A program made the translations under genes and the position numbers. Under the pieces are notes generated by a model that saw nothing but the letters and a program-made list of their open reading frames with translations, did no database searches and had not been told where the DNA came from. Of a stretch of DNA of 63,257 nucleotides, positions 60,540 to 63,257 are shown piece by piece (positions within the stretch are counted from its first letter, which is position 1; each line of letters begins with the position of its first letter). Source of the DNA: Parafrankia sp. EUN1f (GTDB lineage: Bacteria; Actinomycetota; Actinomycetes; Frankiales; Frankiaceae); contig NZ_ADGX01000044.1 in NCBI RefSeq assembly GCF_000177675.1, positions 1 to 63,257 on the forward strand. Reading direction: 5' to 3'.

Positions 60540-61529
60540 ATGAGACGACCGTGGCGGGGCGGCCCCGGAATCACGCTCGCCGCGGCCATGATCCTGCCGC
60601 TCTCGCGGTTGCTGACCCGGCGGCGTTGGTCCGGTCAGGAGAACATCCCCGCCTCGGGTGGTGTCATCCTGGTCGCGAACCACCTCTCGACGGTGGACCC
60701 ACCCCTGCTCGCGCACTATGTGTATGCCGCCGGGCGTAACCCCCGGTTCATGGCGACGAGCGAGTTGTGGGAGGTTCCGATCCTGCGCCAGGTGCTGGCG
60801 AGTGCCGGCCAGATTCCGGTCTACCGCCGGGATCCGAGCGCGCAGGACGCCTTGCGCGACGCGATCGCCGCGCTGCGGGCCGGGCGGGCCGTGGTCATCT
60901 ATCCGGAAGGTGGGATCACCACCGATCCGGACTACTGGCCGAGTAGGTCCCGCACCGGTGTGGCGAGACTGGTTCTCGCCACGGGCGCGCCGGTCATCCC
61001 GGTGGCCCAGTGGGGTGCACAACGGATCTGGGGAAAGGACCGCCGGCTGCGGCTGCTCCGCCGCCCGGAGATCCGGATTCATGCTGGGAGAGCTGTGGAT
61101 CTGGCCCGTTTCGCCGAACGGTCCCGCCCGCTGCCTGGAAACGGGCCGACGGGCCGTGGCGGTGCTGCCGGTGGTGAGGCCGCGGGCATTGAGGCCGCGG
61201 ACGCTGGGGTCGTGGACGCTGGGGTCGTGGACGTCGAGGCGGTGGACGTTGATGCCCCGGGTGGTGAGGCCGTGGACGGCGGTGCCGACAACGCGCGGCT
61301 GCTACGTGAGGTGACTGACGCGGTGATGGCGGATCTGCTCGTCGAGCTGGAGCGTCTGCGCGGCGAACCGTACCCGCGGCGCCCCGGGCTCGATCAGGTC
61401 CTTCCCGTCCAGCCCGATGCCCCGGCCGGTGCGTACCCGAACGCGAGCCGGGAGCTGGCGCAGCCCCGGGACCTGGCGCGCGGTGGCGGCGACGACGGGA
61501 ATCCGGCCGCGCCGGGGGAGCGGCGGTGA
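60540..61529 (+). CDS. 1-acyl-sn-glycerol-3-phosphate acyltransferase (PlsC family)
   Basis: 329 residues. The acyltransferase HxxxxD motif is NHLSTVDPP. The second block reads YPEGGITTD in place of the common EGTR. A hydrophobic segment (GITLAAAMILPLSRLL) near the start anchors it in the membrane. After the domain lies a Val/Asp/Ala repeat (AGVVDAGVVDVEAVDVDA) and a Pro-rich tail. The stop overlaps gpsA (GTGA), which makes glycerol-3-phosphate, so the pair plausibly serves phospholipid synthesis. The ribosome site for ATG 60540 is weak; a start further up (ATG 60432) is possible. Confidence 0.86.
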   Translation: MRRPWRGGPGITLAAAMILPLSRLLTRRRWSGQENIPASGGVILVANHLSTVDPPLLAHYVYAAGRNPRFMATSELWEVPILRQVLASAGQIPVYRRDPSAQDALRDAIAALRAGRAVVIYPEGGITTDPDYWPSRSRTGVARLVLATGAPVIPVAQWGAQRIWGKDRRLRLLRRPEIRIHAGRAVDLARFAERSRPLPGNGPTGRGGAAGGEAAGIEAADAGVVDAGVVDVEAVDVDAPGGEAVDGGADNARLLREVTDAVMADLLVELERLRGEPYPRRPGLDQVLPVQPDAPAGAYPNASRELAQPRDLARGGGDDGNPAAPGERR

Positions 61530-62533
61530 GGCGCGCTGCGGTGCTCACCGCGGGTTCCTGGGGCACGGTCTTCGCGAAGGTGCTGGCCGACGCGGGAGCG
61601 CGTGTCACTCTGGTCACCCGGGACCGGGAGGTCGCGGACTCCATCAACGGCCGTCATGTGAACCCCCGGTACCTCGAGGGCGTTCGGCTTCCCGACCAGG
61701 TGCGCGCCACGGTGCGGCCGGAACAGGCGTTGCGTGACGCCGACCTGGTGGTTCTCGCGGTGCCGTCGCACGCGCTGCGGTCCTGCCTGCTCGACTGGGC
61801 GCCGATGGTGGGGCCGGGGGCCGTCTACGTCAGCCTGATGAAGGGCATGGAAGCCGTCACCAGCCAGCGGATGAGCGAGGTGATCGCGCAGGCGGCCGGC
61901 GTGGGCCCCGAGCGCATCGCCGTCGTCAGCGGCCCCAACCTGGCGCGCGAGATCGCCGTCGAGCATCCTGCCGCCACCGTGGTGGCCAGTGCCTCGGCGG
62001 CCACCGCGCACCGGGTCCAGAGCGCCTGCTGGACGCCCTACCTTCGGCCCTACACCAACGGCGACGTAGTCGGCTGCGAGCTTGGCGGGGCGGTGAAGAA
62101 CGTGATCGCCCTCGCGGCCGGGATGCTGGAGGGCATGGGCTTCGGCACCAACAGCCAGGCCTCGCTGATCGCCCGCGGGCTGGCCGAGACGATGCGGCTC
62201 GGCGCCGCGCTCGGCGCCGAGCCGATGACGTTCGCCGGGCTCGCCGGGCTCGGTGACCTGGTCGCCACCTGCGGATCCCCGCTCTCCCGGAACCGGACCT
62301 TCGGCGAGCGGCTCGGCCGTGGGATGACGTTGGAGCAGGTACTGGCGCAGCAGCTCCAGGTCGCCGAGGGCGTGCGGTCGTGCCGGCCGCTGCTGGCGCT
62401 GGCCGAAGGCCTCGGGGTGTCGATGCCGATCACCCGCCAGGTCGAGCGGGTGCTCTATGAGGGCCTGCCACCGCTGGAGGCCGTCAAGGACCTGATGAGC
62501 CACGAGCCCGGCCCCGAGTACCGCCCCCGCTAG
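61526..62533 (+). CDS. gpsA: Glycerol-3-phosphate dehydrogenase (NAD(P)+)
   Basis: Reduces dihydroxyacetone phosphate to sn-glycerol-3-phosphate for phospholipids (335 aa). The Rossmann motif reads TAGSWGTVFAKVL, with the first Gly of GxGxxG replaced by Thr. VSGPNLAREIA, the catalytic Lys in GGAVKNVIALAAG, and AGLGDLVATC(G)SPLSRNRTFGE are intact. The GTG overlaps the PlsC stop by 4 bases. In Mycobacterium ddlA follows; here a repeat and an insertion sequence follow instead. Confidence 0.95.
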   Translation: MRRAAVLTAGSWGTVFAKVLADAGARVTLVTRDREVADSINGRHVNPRYLEGVRLPDQVRATVRPEQALRDADLVVLAVPSHALRSCLLDWAPMVGPGAVYVSLMKGMEAVTSQRMSEVIAQAAGVGPERIAVVSGPNLAREIAVEHPAATVVASASAATAHRVQSACWTPYLRPYTNGDVVGCELGGAVKNVIALAAGMLEGMGFGTNSQASLIARGLAETMRLGAALGAEPMTFAGLAGLGDLVATCGSPLSRNRTFGERLGRGMTLEQVLAQQLQVAEGVRSCRPLLALAEGLGVSMPITRQVERVLYEGLPPLEAVKDLMSHEPGPEYRPR

Positions 62534-62548
62534 CAGCGAGGGCGGTAC
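62518..62548 (+). terminator. Hairpin at the gpsA stop
   Basis: GTACCGCCC (62518-62526) pairs perfectly with GGGCGGTAC (62540-62548), enclosing the gpsA stop codon. No U-tract follows. Confidence 0.55.
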
Positions 62549-62583
62549 TGCGAGCCGTGAGCTGCAAGCCGCCGCTGCTGCTG

Positions 62584-62626
62584 CCGAGCAAGACCTGAGG
62601 ATTTTGGTCGCAGGAACGACCTTGCT
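62584..62626. repeat. Palindromic repeat family, copy 4 (right arm mostly lost)
   Basis: The left arm CAAGACCTGAGGATTTTGG starts at 62589, followed by the TGGAAC-like centre (GCAGGAACGACC, to 62621). The expected right arm is missing: after GACC the sequence goes straight to TTGCT. Either 14 bases were deleted inside the arm (TTGCT would be its outer end) or the insertion sequence begins here. Confidence 0.8.
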
Positions 62627-63257
62627 GGTTTATTCGGGCTGTGGGGGTGCGAGTCCGGCTTGGCATGGCTGGTCGGGTTTGAGCGGGTCTGTGGTGCGGC
62701 CGGGGGTGTTGGGTCGGCCCAGGGTGAGGGTGTCAGGGTCTGTCAACTCTCGCGCAACACCCGGGACGGTGTGCTGGTCGTGGGGTGTCGGGTCGGGAGG
62801 ATGACGGTCGTGTCCCTGCAGCCGAGACCCTGGCCCGAGGTCCCACCGCTGACCGCGCGGGTCGCGCGTGCCGCGTCCCCGAAGGGGAACCTGGCGATGC
62901 GTATCCGTGACGAGCTCGGTGTGGTCTACGAGGACGGGCGGTTCACCGGCGCGTTCGGGGTGCGGGGCCGGCCGGGGATCTCTCCGGCCCAGCTGATGAT
63001 GGCCACGGTTCTGCAGTTCTCCGAGAACCTCACCGACCGGCAGGCCGCGGACGCGGTCCGCGACCGGATGTCGTGGAAATACGCGCTCGGTCTCGATCTC
63101 GACGATCCGGGGTTCGACGCCAGCGTGTTCTCGGAGTTCCGCGCGCGGCTGGTCGAGGGGGAGTCTGGCGACCCACGCGCTCGACGCGCTTCTGGCGCGT
63201 CTGGTCGCCGAGGGGCGTGCTCAAGGCGGGCGGGCGGGCGCGCACCGACTCCACCCA
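62622..63257 (+). mobile_element. Insertion sequence, IS1182-like, left part
   Basis: The transposase fragment at 62810-63257 places an IS1182-family element at the right edge of the window. The left boundary is a guess at the point where the palindromic repeat stops matching. Terminal inverted repeats cannot be identified because the right end lies outside. Confidence 0.55.
62810..63257 (+). pseudogene. IS1182 family transposase, N-terminal part with two apparent frameshifts
   Basis: GTG 62810 with GGGAGG 9 bases upstream opens a frame with ARAASPKGN, RGRPGISPAQLMMATVLQF, NLTDRQAADAVRDRM and DASVFSEFRARLVEG, the IS1182 N-terminal region. After VEGE (63161-63163) an extra T near 63164 breaks the frame. 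Removing it restores LATHALDALLARLVAEG. An extra C near 63215 breaks it again before VLKAGGRARTDSTH. Two close single-base insertions at the window edge may be sequence errors or genuine decay. The catalytic residues would lie outside. Confidence 0.8.

Overview
The window reads as chromosomal DNA of a very GC-rich filamentous actinomycete, most likely Frankia or a close relative. This rests on the strong G/C bias at third codon positions, many GTG starts, many likely leaderless transcripts, a fused isobutyryl-CoA mutase (IcmF), an NdgR-type IclR regulator divergent from leuCD, and a gene order that follows the Mycobacterium block from the IscS-like gene through mnmA, ligA, gatCAB, ilvBNC, serA, leuB, leuCD, hup, ppk, fbiD/cofC to gpsA. 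The species assignment is inference from gene content; no database was consulted.

Layout. 1-145 is the 3' end of a 5S rRNA and its terminator. 592-10813 holds icmF, a MarR regulator, a cysteine desulfurase with mnmA (tRNA thiolation), a MetE-C-domain protein and ligA. 10924-19035 holds a GGDEF-EAL protein with an apparent frameshift, a divergent ACT protein, the gatC-gatA-(membrane protein)-gatB amidotransferase operon and a metallophosphoesterase. 19232-21094 is a penicillin-binding transpeptidase. 21208-37666 is mainly branched-chain amino acid and serine synthesis: ilvBNC behind a leader-peptide attenuator, serA, leuA behind a second Leu-rich leader peptide, leuB, ilvE and cimA. Interspersed are a septum-formation-like protein, a DUF1059 protein, an EAL protein, a CBS protein and a Crp/Fnr regulator. 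37918-43467 holds a secreted transglycosylase-like protein, a small four-cysteine HiPIP-like protein, an FAH-family hydrolase, and tRNA-Gln and tRNA-Glu. 43468-47843 holds an orphan histidine kinase, repeats, and a PASTA-type Ser/Thr kinase. 48283-54567 holds ndgR/leuCD, the HU protein and polyphosphate kinase. 54817-62533 holds a transglutaminase, a second GGDEF-EAL protein, a cyclase, cofC (F420 synthesis), a PlsC acyltransferase and gpsA. The window ends inside an IS1182-like transposase carrying two apparent frameshifts.

How the genes work together. Acetolactate synthase, ketol-acid reductoisomerase, isopropylmalate synthase, isomerase and dehydrogenase, the branched-chain aminotransferase and citramalate synthase together cover nearly all of Val/Leu/Ile synthesis. 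Isoleucine carbon can enter from pyruvate plus acetyl-CoA through citramalate. Two steps are not in the window: dihydroxyacid dehydratase (ilvD) and threonine deaminase. Control appears layered: ribosome-mediated attenuation at ilvB and leuA, IclR/NdgR control at leuC, and feedback through the ACT domains of IlvN and SerA. Three c-di-GMP-type proteins, one histidine kinase, one Ser/Thr kinase and a Crp/Fnr factor make the rest of the window signalling-rich.

The most unusual non-coding content is a family of palindromic repeats of about 50-65 bp. Four copies are visible, and one has become the C-terminal coding tail of the Ser/Thr kinase. Other items of note are a 38-bp perfect palindrome inside cofC, a nine-copy 16-bp tandem array after the histidine kinase, and a possible small cysteine-containing peptide gene at 42997-43266.
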